A stretch of 39,617 nucleotides of DNA from NCBI GenBank assembly GCA_021604525.1, contig BQJD01000034.1:1-39617 (forward strand). The letters are read 5' to 3'. Within the stretch, counting starts at the first letter, position 1. Each line of letters begins with the position of its first letter. Source of the DNA: a marine bacterium B5-7 (GTDB taxonomy: Bacteria; Pseudomonadota; Gammaproteobacteria; Arenicellales; CAJQKF01). Both the position numbers and the translations under genes were made by a program. Below are positions 17,288-26,458 of the stretch, in pieces. The notes beneath the pieces are model-generated. The model was not told the DNA's origin. It did no database searches and saw only the letters and a list, made by a program, of their open reading frames with translations.

Positions 17288-18613
17288 TCAGGCAGGATTC
17301 TTAGGAGGAGAGCGAAACAAGGGACGTATAAATTCGATCATTCGATCGATAACGATCTCATATCCTTCGCTATTCAAATGGCAACAAGCATCGATATACA
17401 ACAGGTCTTCGTTGTTCTTGAATATGTCGGTAAGGTCCAGGAATTTGACTCCTTCGGCGATGAGCTCCCGACCACGTTCGCTGAGCAGTGAGTAGCCGTT
17501 GACTACGCCATGGCGATAAGGGTGGGTTTCAACGAAAGCGCTTTTACGTTCAGCGTCTGACATGGGCTTTGATCCTTCGACATACTGATTAGGCTGAAGG
17601 AAATGAAAGTATTGTATGCCCTGACCTTCGCTTACATTGTGCATTTGCCGAGCACTGTGTGCCCAATTATCAGCGAGTGTGACAAATAACTCTTTGTCTT
17701 TAATGCCGTACTTGAAATCAGGCCCGGTCACGACGAGTGGTTGTATGTGACGATCACGCGCCTTGTATGATTGTGCCGAAAGTTGATCATCGGATATTCT
17801 GGACTCTAAACGTCTGTCGCGCGCCTTCCAGATAATATTGCGAAGTGGGCTGTATCTCCATATGGACTTGTTTAGCCTTTTTGCCCGGCGCGCTCGTTGA
17901 TCGGCATAAAACTCAATTCTCCCATACAACGCGAGCAGATCCAGGTCACGTGTTTTGCTGACCCGGTTTTGCCACATGCGTGGGAATAGTGGATAAACCC
18001 CCACAGCAACGTTCTCAGCAGGTGGCAGGGCGACCTCGTTAAAGCCGTCCAGTGAAATAACCATGTCGAATGACGCCCCAAGGGATAAAAACCAGTTAAG
18101 TGCCATAAGCTGCTGTGGTTGCTTGAAACCGCCAAGGGCTATGGTATGAACGATAATATTTTTGTCCTTGAGACCCGGAAGCGTTTTGAGTTTTTCTTCA
18201 AAATATCCGTGGGACGATACCATGATCGTCTGATAGGCAACCGAGCCGCCAAAAACCGCGACGATGAAATCGTCTGGTCCTTTCGGCGTGAGCGGTGCAT
18301 TCTTGAACTTCTTCATTTTGCGGTCGCAAAATCCGTATCCCGGACATTCAAGATCGTGATAGTCGACCACATAGCCCATGTATGGGTGCAGAATCTCCTG
18401 CAGGTATTTGGCATCACGATTATTCCCGGCTGCGGGCAGGGTCGATTCCTGACGCCGTTCTTCAACCAGTTCTGCGCGCTCCTGCTCAAGTTTTGAGGCA
18501 GAGAAAAATTCGCCCTCAATAATTCGATAGCCAACAAAGGCAACGCCTTCGATAAGCAGATAAAGCATCAAAAAAGAGATAGCGTAAAAGACGAGTTTTT
18601 TTGATTTGGACAT
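17288..18613 (-). CDS. Membrane-anchored SGNH/GDSL-like hydrolase
   Basis: A 441-residue protein. Residues 8-28 form one N-terminal membrane helix or uncleaved signal, followed by a charged, coiled-coil-like stretch (38-58), so the body is probably periplasmic. SGNH blocks can be traced: FGGSVA (121-126, nucleophile Ser124), a glycine in LGGFKQPQQ (160-168), the Asn block SLDGFNEVALP (187-197), and DACCHLNSEGY with Asp408 and His412 as remaining catalytic residues. The family removes acyl groups from polysaccharides, lipids or peptidoglycan. The substrate is unknown. It may act on cell-envelope polymers, as other single-anchor SGNH proteins do. Its gene stands alone between a methyltransferase and an isochorismatase-like gene, all on the minus strand. 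Confidence 0.75.
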   Translation of the reverse strand: MSKSKKLVFYAISFLMLYLLIEGVAFVGYRIIEGEFFSASKLEQERAELVEERRQESTLPAAGNNRDAKYLQEILHPYMGYVVDYHDLECPGYGFCDRKMKKFKNAPLTPKGPDDFIVAVFGGSVAYQTIMVSSHGYFEEKLKTLPGLKDKNIIVHTIALGGFKQPQQLMALNWFLSLGASFDMVISLDGFNEVALPPAENVAVGVYPLFPRMWQNRVSKTRDLDLLALYGRIEFYADQRARRAKRLNKSIWRYSPLRNIIWKARDRRLESRISDDQLSAQSYKARDRHIQPLVVTGPDFKYGIKDKELFVTLADNWAHSARQMHNVSEGQGIQYFHFLQPNQYVEGSKPMSDAERKSAFVETHPYRHGVVNGYSLLSERGRELIAEGVKFLDLTDIFKNNEDLLYIDACCHLNSEGYEIVIDRMIEFIRPLFRSPPKNPA

Positions 18614-18703
18614 GGGTTATTTCTGTGAAAAACGGGCGCAACTTGTGAATAGTGCACCCTGATAAAATATATCTGGAATTATGAATTCGGAGTTATACAA
18701 TGT

Positions 18704-18730
18704 GAGCCAATCGGCACGGCCGATTGGCTC
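18704..18730. terminator. Perfect 11-bp hairpin after the isochorismatase-like gene
   Basis: GAGCCAATCGG pairs with CCGATTGGCTC around a 5-base loop. It lies 20 bases downstream of the stop codon of the minus-strand gene ending at 18750. No T-tract follows on either strand, so it may stabilise the mRNA 3' end or terminate weakly. Confidence 0.5.
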
Positions 18731-18749
18731 GTAGTATACCTGTGTGGAG

Positions 18750-19301
18750 TTAACGAAGAAATTCGCGGCTGATGCTGCGAAACAGGTCGGTGCCGGCACG
18801 CCCAAGCCATTCGAAGGCGATCATCTCCCGGGACACAATCCGGCAGCCTTCCTGACGCATGCGGTCAAGCCCCAGGGTGCGATCGTCTGGTCGACGTGAC
18901 CCAACGGCACCGGCGACAATAAACACCTCAAAGCCTTGTTGAATCAGATCCAGTGCACTTTGCAGGACGCACACATGCGCTTCCATGCCGGCGATGATAA
19001 CCTGACGTCGATTACCTTGAATGATTCGTTCCAGCCCGCCGTCGGCAGACGCAGAGAATGCAATCTTTTCGACGATGTGATCATTGGCAATTTTCGTGGC
19101 AACTTCAGGAACAGTAGGCCCAAGGCCCTTGGGGTATTGTTCGGTGGCAATAACCGGTACATCGAATCGCGCTGCCAGATTGATTAGCCAGATAATTTCG
19201 CTTAGTACCTGATCGATTTGATGTATGGTCGGTGCCAGGCGTTCCTGCAAGTCAATGATCAGAACAGTAGATTGTAGGGAATCAATTAGCATAAGAATCA
19301 T
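18750..19301 (-). CDS. Isochorismatase-family cysteine hydrolase
   Basis: A 183-residue protein of the nicotinamidase/isochorismatase superfamily. The triad is complete: Asp17 in LIIDLQERLAP, Lys79 in HIVEKIAFSA and Cys111 in GMEAHVCVLQSALDL. The motif EAHVCV is typical of the YcaC/EntB-like branch. Family members hydrolyse amides, enol ethers or related C-N and C-O bonds; the substrate here is unknown. An alternative start is Met4. It is transcribed away from recC. Confidence 0.85.
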   Translation of the reverse strand: MILMLIDSLQSTVLIIDLQERLAPTIHQIDQVLSEIIWLINLAARFDVPVIATEQYPKGLGPTVPEVATKIANDHIVEKIAFSASADGGLERIIQGNRRQVIIAGMEAHVCVLQSALDLIQQGFEVFIVAGAVGSRRPDDRTLGLDRMRQEGCRIVSREMIAFEWLGRAGTDLFRSISREFLR

Positions 19302-19511
19302 GTTGATGAAGACATGTCCACATTTTACTCAAGCGAGCCTGTTTTCTCATCTTTAATATCCACAACCCAAATACCGGATCAATGCGCAGTCTGGATAACC
19401 GGCATGGAAACGGCAGTGCGTCGATGTCACAATCAAACCCATGAAATTCAAGCTGTCGTACTGGCAGGACAGATTAACGTTAAGAGCTCACTCGAGCATC
19501 CATGAACTCCC

Positions 19512-22500
19512 ATGTTGAAGGTTCACTATAGCAATCACACAGAACGCCTGGCCGCTCAACTGGCGGCACTGGTGGCCGATAGTGACACCAAAAGACCGAT
19601 TTTCGAAGCGGATGTATTGGTCGTAAACAATGCCGGCATGGGGCGCTGGTTGCAGCTTGAGATCGCTCGCAGAAACGGTATTGCCGCCAATGTCAAGGCT
19701 GGTTTTCCGGCCGAATTTGTCTGGTCCATTCTGGAAACGGTACTGACTGGAGTCCCGACGACCAACGCATTCGAGTCGGATCGTCTGGCCTGGCATCTAT
19801 TCGGTACGTTCGATGGGATAGTCAAGCGGCCCGAATTCCGGGTATTAGCGCAGTATTTGTCAGATGCGGATGATCGGCGTCGCTGGTCGCTTGCGTGCCG
19901 TCTGGCGATATTGTACGAGCAGTATCTTGTTTATAGACCGGACTGGATTCGTGATTGGGAAAGTGGTCAAGGAAATCACTGGCAGGCACTGTTGTGGGCT
20001 GAAATTGCTGAAGCGACGGGTCAGGCACATTGGGCCAATCTTGCGCCACGATTAATCAAACACCTGGGTGAGATGGCTGCAGACAGATCACTGGTGCCGG
20101 CGGATTTACCAACGCGCGTTTATGTGTTCGGCATACCGTCCTTATCGCCGGGTTATCTGGAAGTTTTAAACGCCCTTGGCAGCGTTGTCGATGTGCATCT
20201 GTTCTGGTTCAACCCGTGCCGGGAATTTTGGGCAGACATCATGACGCCCCTGGAGCGCGGTATGGATGACTCAAAGTCGCAGCATATCGATGAAGGCAAT
20301 CCGCTGCTGGCACGATTCGGCAAGCAGGGTCGTGACACACTGGATTTGATTCAGGCTTTGAGTCCGAGCGAGAGCGAGGAATATGTCGAGCCCGGACGCG
20401 CCACGCTGCTTGGGTCGATACAGCAGGATATTCTCGATCTCGAAGATCGTCGTGCAGGTCATACTCCATGGCCTTCAGATGATGATCGCTCGCTTGTTAT
20501 TCATGCTTGTCATGGACCAATGCGTGAGATAGAAGTGCTGCACGATCAACTGCTTGATCGCTTTGAGCGCGACCCACATCTTCAGCCTTCCGATGTGATT
20601 GTGATGACCTCGGACATTGATCGCTACTCACCCTACATCGACTCGGTATTCGGCACGCGCAGAGAATCTGGGGCCATTCCTTATAGCATCAGCGACAGGA
20701 GCCTGGTCGCTGAATCTCCCTTGGTCGCAGATTTTCTCTTACTGCTTGAACTTGATGGCTCTCGTTTAACTACTAATTATGTTCTGTCGCTGCTCGATGG
20801 TCGGCCAATCGCCGCGCGCTTCGAGCTATCCGAGATTGATGTTGCTACTGTTCGTAACACGATACGGTTAAGTGGTGTTCGTTTCGGTCTTGATAGCGAA
20901 CATCGACAACAACTCGGTTTGCCAGCGACAAACGAACACACCTGGCAGTTCGCGCTTGATCGTTTGGTACTCGGTTATGCGATGCCGGTTGACACGCCTT
21001 ATCGCGGGATACTCCCGATCACAAACATCGGCAGAGATGAGGCACGTTGTCTTGGCCGGTTTCATACCTTTGTATCCCGACTTGGCGAGAGCGCGCAGGA
21101 CATGAAAATACCGCGCCCGGTAGGGCAATGGGGTGAGTTTCTGAAGGGCTTGCTTGATAGATTTTTTGTAGCCGGGAGTAATGGTGATGAACAGATCCTG
21201 ATGAAGCTGCGTGAAACAATTGATTCGATTGTCAACGCAGCGGGTGACGCCGTTTCGGATCGGCCGGTTGCTTTTTCCTTGATGGCGGCTGTGATAAGTG
21301 AGGCGTTTGAACGTCCGGGGAGAATTGAAAATTCAGTTGGAGGCATCGGCGGAGCATTCCCGGCGAACGGCGTTTCTTTTTGCGCAACTACGCCAATGCG
21401 CAGTATCCCTTTCAAGCTTGTCTGCCTCATCGGCATGGATGACGGCGCATTTCCCCGCTATGGCGCCAGACCTCGTTTCGACCTGATGATTGGTAGCTAT
21501 CGTGCCGGCGACCGCACGCGTCGGGAAGATGATCGTTACCTCTTTATGGAGGCGATCCTGTGTGCTCGTCAGGCGTTGTATATCAGCTATGTTGGCCGCG
21601 ATATCCGGGATGATTCGGAACTGCCGCCGTCAGTTGTGGTCAGCGATGTTCTGGATTACATAGCGCGGGGTCTTGTCATAAAAGATGATGATCGCCGCAA
21701 ACTGCTCGATACCATATCGTCGCAGCGACTCACCGTTCACCCGATGCAACCGTTCAACCCACGCTACTTTATCCATGATGATAAATTGCCGGGCTATTCC
21801 CATACCTTGGCCAGCGCTGCGCGTGCGCTTCAGGCACCCGCTACGGACTACTGTTTTTTCAATACTGAACTCGATGTGGCAGATCAATCCTGGCGTGATA
21901 TTGGAATAGATCAACTGATCGAGTTTTATTCCAATCCGACACGCTATCTTCTAAGGCATCGTCTTAACGTATGGCTGGATAAATTCGATGAAGCTGTTCT
22001 TGAACGTGAACCATTTGAGCTTGATCGCGACAGTAAGGCATTGGTCCGGGAGCCGAGATTTGATCAATTGGATGCGAGTCTGGATCAGTACGAATCGATG
22101 GCAAGACTCAGGGGATTGTTATCCCATGGTGTCCCCGGCCGAATTCAGCTTGAGCAAGCATTGGCAGGAGTCGAAGCACTCATGCCATCAATTCGCTCTG
22201 TACTGGAATCTTCCCCAATTGAACCAACTCCTTTCGACTTCGAATTGGAAAATGTTCGCCTGTCCGGTCAATTCACTAATCTGCGTGAATCCGGTGCGAT
22301 TACCATTCATCATCGAGACTCGTGGGCTCGTGATCGAATCGAGCTTATCCTCACTCACTTGTCGCGCATGGTATCCGGGGTGTTGACGAAGCTTCCGTCC
22401 CGGTTGATAACAGCGAATGCTGAGTATCAGCTATTGCCAATCGATTCCGGTGATGCTCAAACCATGTTGGCTGCCTGGATACGGCACTACCTTCACGGCC

Positions 22501-22739
22501 TTCGTAAACCATTATTGTTTTTCCCGCGCGCGGCTTGTGCGTATATGGATTCGTCGGATGACCACAAAGGTCTCGATGCCGCCCGTCGAGCGTGGTTTGA
22601 TGGTTTCAAATCACCCGGTGAAGGCTCCAATCCCTATTATCAAAAGGTATTTGCAGGTAGCAATCCGATCGACAGTGCATTTGCTGCACTAGTGAATGAA
22701 CTCCTCGGTTCCATCAAAACCCATATGGTGAAGATATGA
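19512..22739 (+). CDS. recC: Exodeoxyribonuclease V, gamma subunit RecC
   Basis: A 1075-residue protein, slightly shorter than E. coli RecC (1122). The start LKVHYSNHTERLAAQLAAL and the early NAGMGRWLQLEIARRNGIAANV are characteristic of RecC. The middle carries VIVMTSDIDRYSPYIDSVFG and PFKLVCLIGMDDGAFPR, recognisable RecC landmarks. RecC is a helicase- and nuclease-inactive scaffold that splits the duplex and reads Chi sites in the RecBCD complex. It is the first gene of a recC-recB-recD operon without the ptrA gene found in enteric bacteria. Its last bases ATGA overlap the recB start. The 210 bases upstream contain no supported gene and probably hold the operon promoter. Confidence 0.96.
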   Translation: MLKVHYSNHTERLAAQLAALVADSDTKRPIFEADVLVVNNAGMGRWLQLEIARRNGIAANVKAGFPAEFVWSILETVLTGVPTTNAFESDRLAWHLFGTFDGIVKRPEFRVLAQYLSDADDRRRWSLACRLAILYEQYLVYRPDWIRDWESGQGNHWQALLWAEIAEATGQAHWANLAPRLIKHLGEMAADRSLVPADLPTRVYVFGIPSLSPGYLEVLNALGSVVDVHLFWFNPCREFWADIMTPLERGMDDSKSQHIDEGNPLLARFGKQGRDTLDLIQALSPSESEEYVEPGRATLLGSIQQDILDLEDRRAGHTPWPSDDDRSLVIHACHGPMREIEVLHDQLLDRFERDPHLQPSDVIVMTSDIDRYSPYIDSVFGTRRESGAIPYSISDRSLVAESPLVADFLLLLELDGSRLTTNYVLSLLDGRPIAARFELSEIDVATVRNTIRLSGVRFGLDSEHRQQLGLPATNEHTWQFALDRLVLGYAMPVDTPYRGILPITNIGRDEARCLGRFHTFVSRLGESAQDMKIPRPVGQWGEFLKGLLDRFFVAGSNGDEQILMKLRETIDSIVNAAGDAVSDRPVAFSLMAAVISEAFERPGRIENSVGGIGGAFPANGVSFCATTPMRSIPFKLVCLIGMDDGAFPRYGARPRFDLMIGSYRAGDRTRREDDRYLFMEAILCARQALYISYVGRDIRDDSELPPSVVVSDVLDYIARGLVIKDDDRRKLLDTISSQRLTVHPMQPFNPRYFIHDDKLPGYSHTLASAARALQAPATDYCFFNTELDVADQSWRDIGIDQLIEFYSNPTRYLLRHRLNVWLDKFDEAVLEREPFELDRDSKALVREPRFDQLDASLDQYESMARLRGLLSHGVPGRIQLEQALAGVEALMPSIRSVLESSPIEPTPFDFELENVRLSGQFTNLRESGAITIHHRDSWARDRIELILTHLSRMVSGVLTKLPSRLITANAEYQLLPIDSGDAQTMLAAWIRHYLHGLRKPLLFFPRAACAYMDSSDDHKGLDAARRAWFDGFKSPGEGSNPYYQKVFAGSNPIDSAFAALVNELLGSIKTHMVKI

Positions 22740-25700
22740 CTCTCGATACGTCACCGTCACAGAAGATGGGCGTATTTCAGTGGCCGCTCGATGACAGCAT
22801 GTTAATCGAAGCGAGCGCCGGGACCGGTAAAACATGGACCATCGCAGCACTTTACCTTCGGGTCATACTTGAAACAGAGATAACTGTAGATGAATTGCTG
22901 GTGGTTACCTATACGGAGGCTGCTACCAAGGAACTCCGGGGTCGAATTCGCAGTCGACTTGATGATTTGCGCGCGGCTCTTGAATCGGGTCATTCCAACG
23001 ATCCACTGTGCAGTACTCTGCTTGATCAGATCGATGATCGGATACTCGCCCAACGACGTGTTGAGCAGGCCCTGTCAGGTTTTGACCAGTCGGCTATCTT
23101 TACCATTCACGGATTTTGTCAGAGGGTTTTATCAGAATCCGCGTTGAATACCGGTGTGGCTTTTAACTCGGAAGTGCTGACAGATGAGAGTGAGTTGCGT
23201 CAAATGGTACTCGACGATTTCTGGCGGACAGTCATCGCACTGGAACCACGCCCGGTAATCGAGCGGCTGATTAGTGACAACATGACGCCGGAGAAACTGG
23301 CTGGCTGGTTTCCTGGTGCCGCGCTTCGTCCCGATATGAAGGTGATCTACGGATCGACAATGGCATCGGAATCATTTGATGAGCTTGCAGCGGAGCTTGA
23401 GAAAAGCTATGCGAAGGCAAGATCTATCTGGTTCTCGAGCCGTGACGAAATTGTCGCCATGTTGCTGGACAAGGATGTCATGAATGGCACTCGTTATCGT
23501 ACAGCCAGCGTTGCAGGCTGGGCATCAGAAATGGACATTATGCTATCGGAACCCGGGGCGCATTCGCGACGCTTCAATAGCTTCATAAAATTTACCCGCG
23601 AAGAAATCGAAGTCAGTATCAAGAAGAACAAGTCGCCACCAGAACATGCTTTTTTCGATACCTGTTCAGAGCTAGGCGCCATCGATCAGCGTATGCATGA
23701 TGCGGTGAGAGCACGAATGGGGATGCTGCATCATAAATTGCGTGAGGCTTTGACCAGTGAATTGACCAAACTCAAGGTGGAGCGAGGTCTGCTTGGTTTT
23801 GACGACTTGTTACTGAAGGTACAAGACGCATTGGTATCGTCACAGGGTGCACTGCTCGCAAGTGAACTCAAGAGACGTTATCCGGCTGCCATGATTGATG
23901 AGTTTCAGGATACCGATCCTGTTCAACTCGATATCTTCACGACCATTTATCAAGGCGAACCCTGTCTTGAGTTGATGGTTGGAGATCCCAAACAGGCTAT
24001 ATACAGCTTTCGCGGCGCGGACCTTTTCGCCTATATAAAAGGACGGGAATCAGCACATTTAAAACATTCGCTTGATACCAACTATCGTTCCGATCCGGTA
24101 TTGGTTAACGCAGTCAATGCAATCATGGGGCGCTATCCCGACACGCTGGTGTTCAGTGAACTCGAATATCCGAAGGTTCAGGGAATCGACGAAAATCGTG
24201 CCTGTCTTCTCGATACAAAAGCCGATGCGGTTCGCTTGTCAATCAGATTCCTCGAACGTCGTCACTTTGATTCAGTCGACAAGCCGATAGCCAAGAAGAA
24301 TGCCGAGCCGGTCATGCTGAGCGATCTCGCATTGGAGATTGCCCGTTTGATTGAAGGAGGCGCCGTGGGAGAAATAACTATTGATGCCAGTCCGCTAGTC
24401 GCTCGCGACATTGCGGTGCTGGTACGTACCCACGTGCAGGCAGCGGCCGTACATGCTGCGCTTAAAGTTGTGGGTGTGCCAGCGGTACGCCAGGCAACCG
24501 AGAGCGTTTTCAATACAGCCGAAGCCGATTCGCTCGAGCATATCATGCGCGCTGTGATTGATTCAGGAAGCGAGCGCCGGGTACGCAGTGCCTTGGCATC
24601 ACATATCATCGGCATGACTGTTACAGATCTTGAAAGGCTTACTGAAGACGTTGAAATTGAAGCAACGATGATGCGCTTTCGTAGTTATCATCTGCTCTGG
24701 CATGACCATGGTTTCATGGTCATGATCGTTCGCCTGTTCGCGGATTATGACGTTTATCCATCGTTACTTAAAAGAGACAATGGCGAGCGCATTCTCACCA
24801 ATGTGCTACATCTGTGTGAACTGGTAACAGCCGAGGAGCGAGCTGGCCATGCTTCGATGGAACAGTTGGCCAAGTGGCTGTCAGTGAAGAACGCCAGTGC
24901 CGATGATCGAGTTGAGGAATCGCAAATCCGTCTTGAAAGCGATGCGGATCGTGTTCAGATAGTCACAGTACATAAGTCCAAGGGCCTTGAGTATCCGGTG
25001 GTCTTTTGTCCATACCTTTGGGATGTTTCAAGTCGCGAAGAGCCGGTCGTGATGTTTCACGACCCACATGATAATTACCAGGCCTGTATCGATGTGGGTA
25101 GTGACAATCTGGAAGCACATCGCGCGATTGCAGAGCGTGAATCATTTGCCGAGAACATACGGCTGGCTTATGTTGCCCTGACTCGTGCGCGACAACGTTG
25201 CTACCTTTATTTTGGTGCAATCAATCATGCAGGTGGTTCGTCACTGGCGTGGCTGTTTCATCTTTGTCATCGAATAAGCGATGATCAATGGACTGTCAGT
25301 CAATTGTCTGATTCATTCAGAAAGTTGTCGGATGCTGATCTGATGAATGATCTGGAAGATCTTGTGGCATCAGCGGGTGAGGGAGTTTCGCTGGATTGCA
25401 TTGAGTCCCACGACATTACAATAACAAGCGCGCGCAGCGGTAGCCGTCACGGTTTGCAGTCCAATGCCCATGAGAATAATTCTATGGAGACATTGTCGGC
25501 GAAACGGTTCTCACGCGTATTACGCCCTACATGGCAAGTGTCGAGCTTTACTTCGTTATCACGCGGTCTGTCGGCAGAGCTGCCGGATCGGGACATCGGT
25601 GTCCAAACTAAAGATTCGCTAGTTCCTGAAGAATCATCTGCCTCGGTAGGGCTGGACGATTCGATCGAGCAATTAACCACCAGTCAGGCGGAAATAGCCA

Positions 25701-26458
25701 GTGAAGTAGATGAACTCAGTATTCATGCCTTTCCCCGCGGTGCCGTAACTGGCGTCTGCTGGCATTCACTATTTGAACGAATCGAATTCTCCGGGACGCA
25801 TACCGATAAGGTCATTAAGATTGTTCAGGAAGAATTGAGCCGTGCAGGATTCGATCTCATCTGGACATCCACACTCGTCGAGATGGTTAATCGTGTACGA
25901 TCTCATGAGTTTGATGAAGTGCATGGATTCAGCTTATCTGCGATTAAAAAGTCTCAACAAATTCGTGAGATGGGATTTTTCTTCCGTGTCAACGAAATCC
26001 GTGATGTGGCTCTTTCGAAACTACTGATGCAATACGGTGCCGGAAACGCAGCTTATGCAGCGTCCATCGAAAGGTTGGAATTTGAATTATCAGGTGGATT
26101 TATCCGCGGCTTTATCGACCTTATCGTCGAGTACAAGGATCGATATTACGTTATTGACTATAAGTCGAACTATCTCGGTCCAGCCGCATCAAGCTACCAA
26201 CCAGCACGTCTTGACGAAATAATGGTTCAAGAGAGCTATACCCTCCAGTATTTACTATATGTCGTGGCACTTCATCGCTATTTGAAATCACGTCGTGCCG
26301 ACTACCGCTACGAATCACACTTTGGTGGCGTCTACTACTTGTTTTTACGTGGTATGGGACTATCGGATGATCGGCAGGATGGAGTATTCCACGATCGACC
26401 GGATGCTGACCTGATTGAAGCACTCGATCGCTACTTTTCAATAGGGGGCGATGGATGA
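22736..26458 (+). CDS. recB: Exodeoxyribonuclease V, beta subunit RecB
   Basis: A 1240-residue protein (E. coli 1180). The N-terminal UvrD-type helicase has Walker A EASAGTGKT (25-33, Lys32), motif II IDEFQDTD and motif VI LAYVALTRAR. The C-terminal RecB-family nuclease is intact: His in GVCWHSLFERIEF, Asp in GFIDLIVEY, then DYKSNYLG with the catalytic Asp and Lys. RecB is the 3'-5' helicase and sole nuclease of RecBCD, repairing double-strand breaks and destroying foreign linear DNA. A region around residues 890-990 between helicase and nuclease is Ser/Glu-rich and looks like a linker, which may account for the extra length. It overlaps recC and recD by ATGA at each end. Confidence 0.97.
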   Translation: MTLDTSPSQKMGVFQWPLDDSMLIEASAGTGKTWTIAALYLRVILETEITVDELLVVTYTEAATKELRGRIRSRLDDLRAALESGHSNDPLCSTLLDQIDDRILAQRRVEQALSGFDQSAIFTIHGFCQRVLSESALNTGVAFNSEVLTDESELRQMVLDDFWRTVIALEPRPVIERLISDNMTPEKLAGWFPGAALRPDMKVIYGSTMASESFDELAAELEKSYAKARSIWFSSRDEIVAMLLDKDVMNGTRYRTASVAGWASEMDIMLSEPGAHSRRFNSFIKFTREEIEVSIKKNKSPPEHAFFDTCSELGAIDQRMHDAVRARMGMLHHKLREALTSELTKLKVERGLLGFDDLLLKVQDALVSSQGALLASELKRRYPAAMIDEFQDTDPVQLDIFTTIYQGEPCLELMVGDPKQAIYSFRGADLFAYIKGRESAHLKHSLDTNYRSDPVLVNAVNAIMGRYPDTLVFSELEYPKVQGIDENRACLLDTKADAVRLSIRFLERRHFDSVDKPIAKKNAEPVMLSDLALEIARLIEGGAVGEITIDASPLVARDIAVLVRTHVQAAAVHAALKVVGVPAVRQATESVFNTAEADSLEHIMRAVIDSGSERRVRSALASHIIGMTVTDLERLTEDVEIEATMMRFRSYHLLWHDHGFMVMIVRLFADYDVYPSLLKRDNGERILTNVLHLCELVTAEERAGHASMEQLAKWLSVKNASADDRVEESQIRLESDADRVQIVTVHKSKGLEYPVVFCPYLWDVSSREEPVVMFHDPHDNYQACIDVGSDNLEAHRAIAERESFAENIRLAYVALTRARQRCYLYFGAINHAGGSSLAWLFHLCHRISDDQWTVSQLSDSFRKLSDADLMNDLEDLVASAGEGVSLDCIESHDITITSARSGSRHGLQSNAHENNSMETLSAKRFSRVLRPTWQVSSFTSLSRGLSAELPDRDIGVQTKDSLVPEESSASVGLDDSIEQLTTSQAEIASEVDELSIHAFPRGAVTGVCWHSLFERIEFSGTHTDKVIKIVQEELSRAGFDLIWTSTLVEMVNRVRSHEFDEVHGFSLSAIKKSQQIREMGFFFRVNEIRDVALSKLLMQYGAGNAAYAASIERLEFELSGGFIRGFIDLIVEYKDRYYVIDYKSNYLGPAASSYQPARLDEIMVQESYTLQYLLYVVALHRYLKSRRADYRYESHFGGVYYLFLRGMGLSDDRQDGVFHDRPDADLIEALDRYFSIGGDG

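Noticed and set aside
19314-19505. 63-residue frame before recC
   Set aside because: No good ribosome-binding site, no recognisable domain, and it lies where the recCBD promoter is expected.
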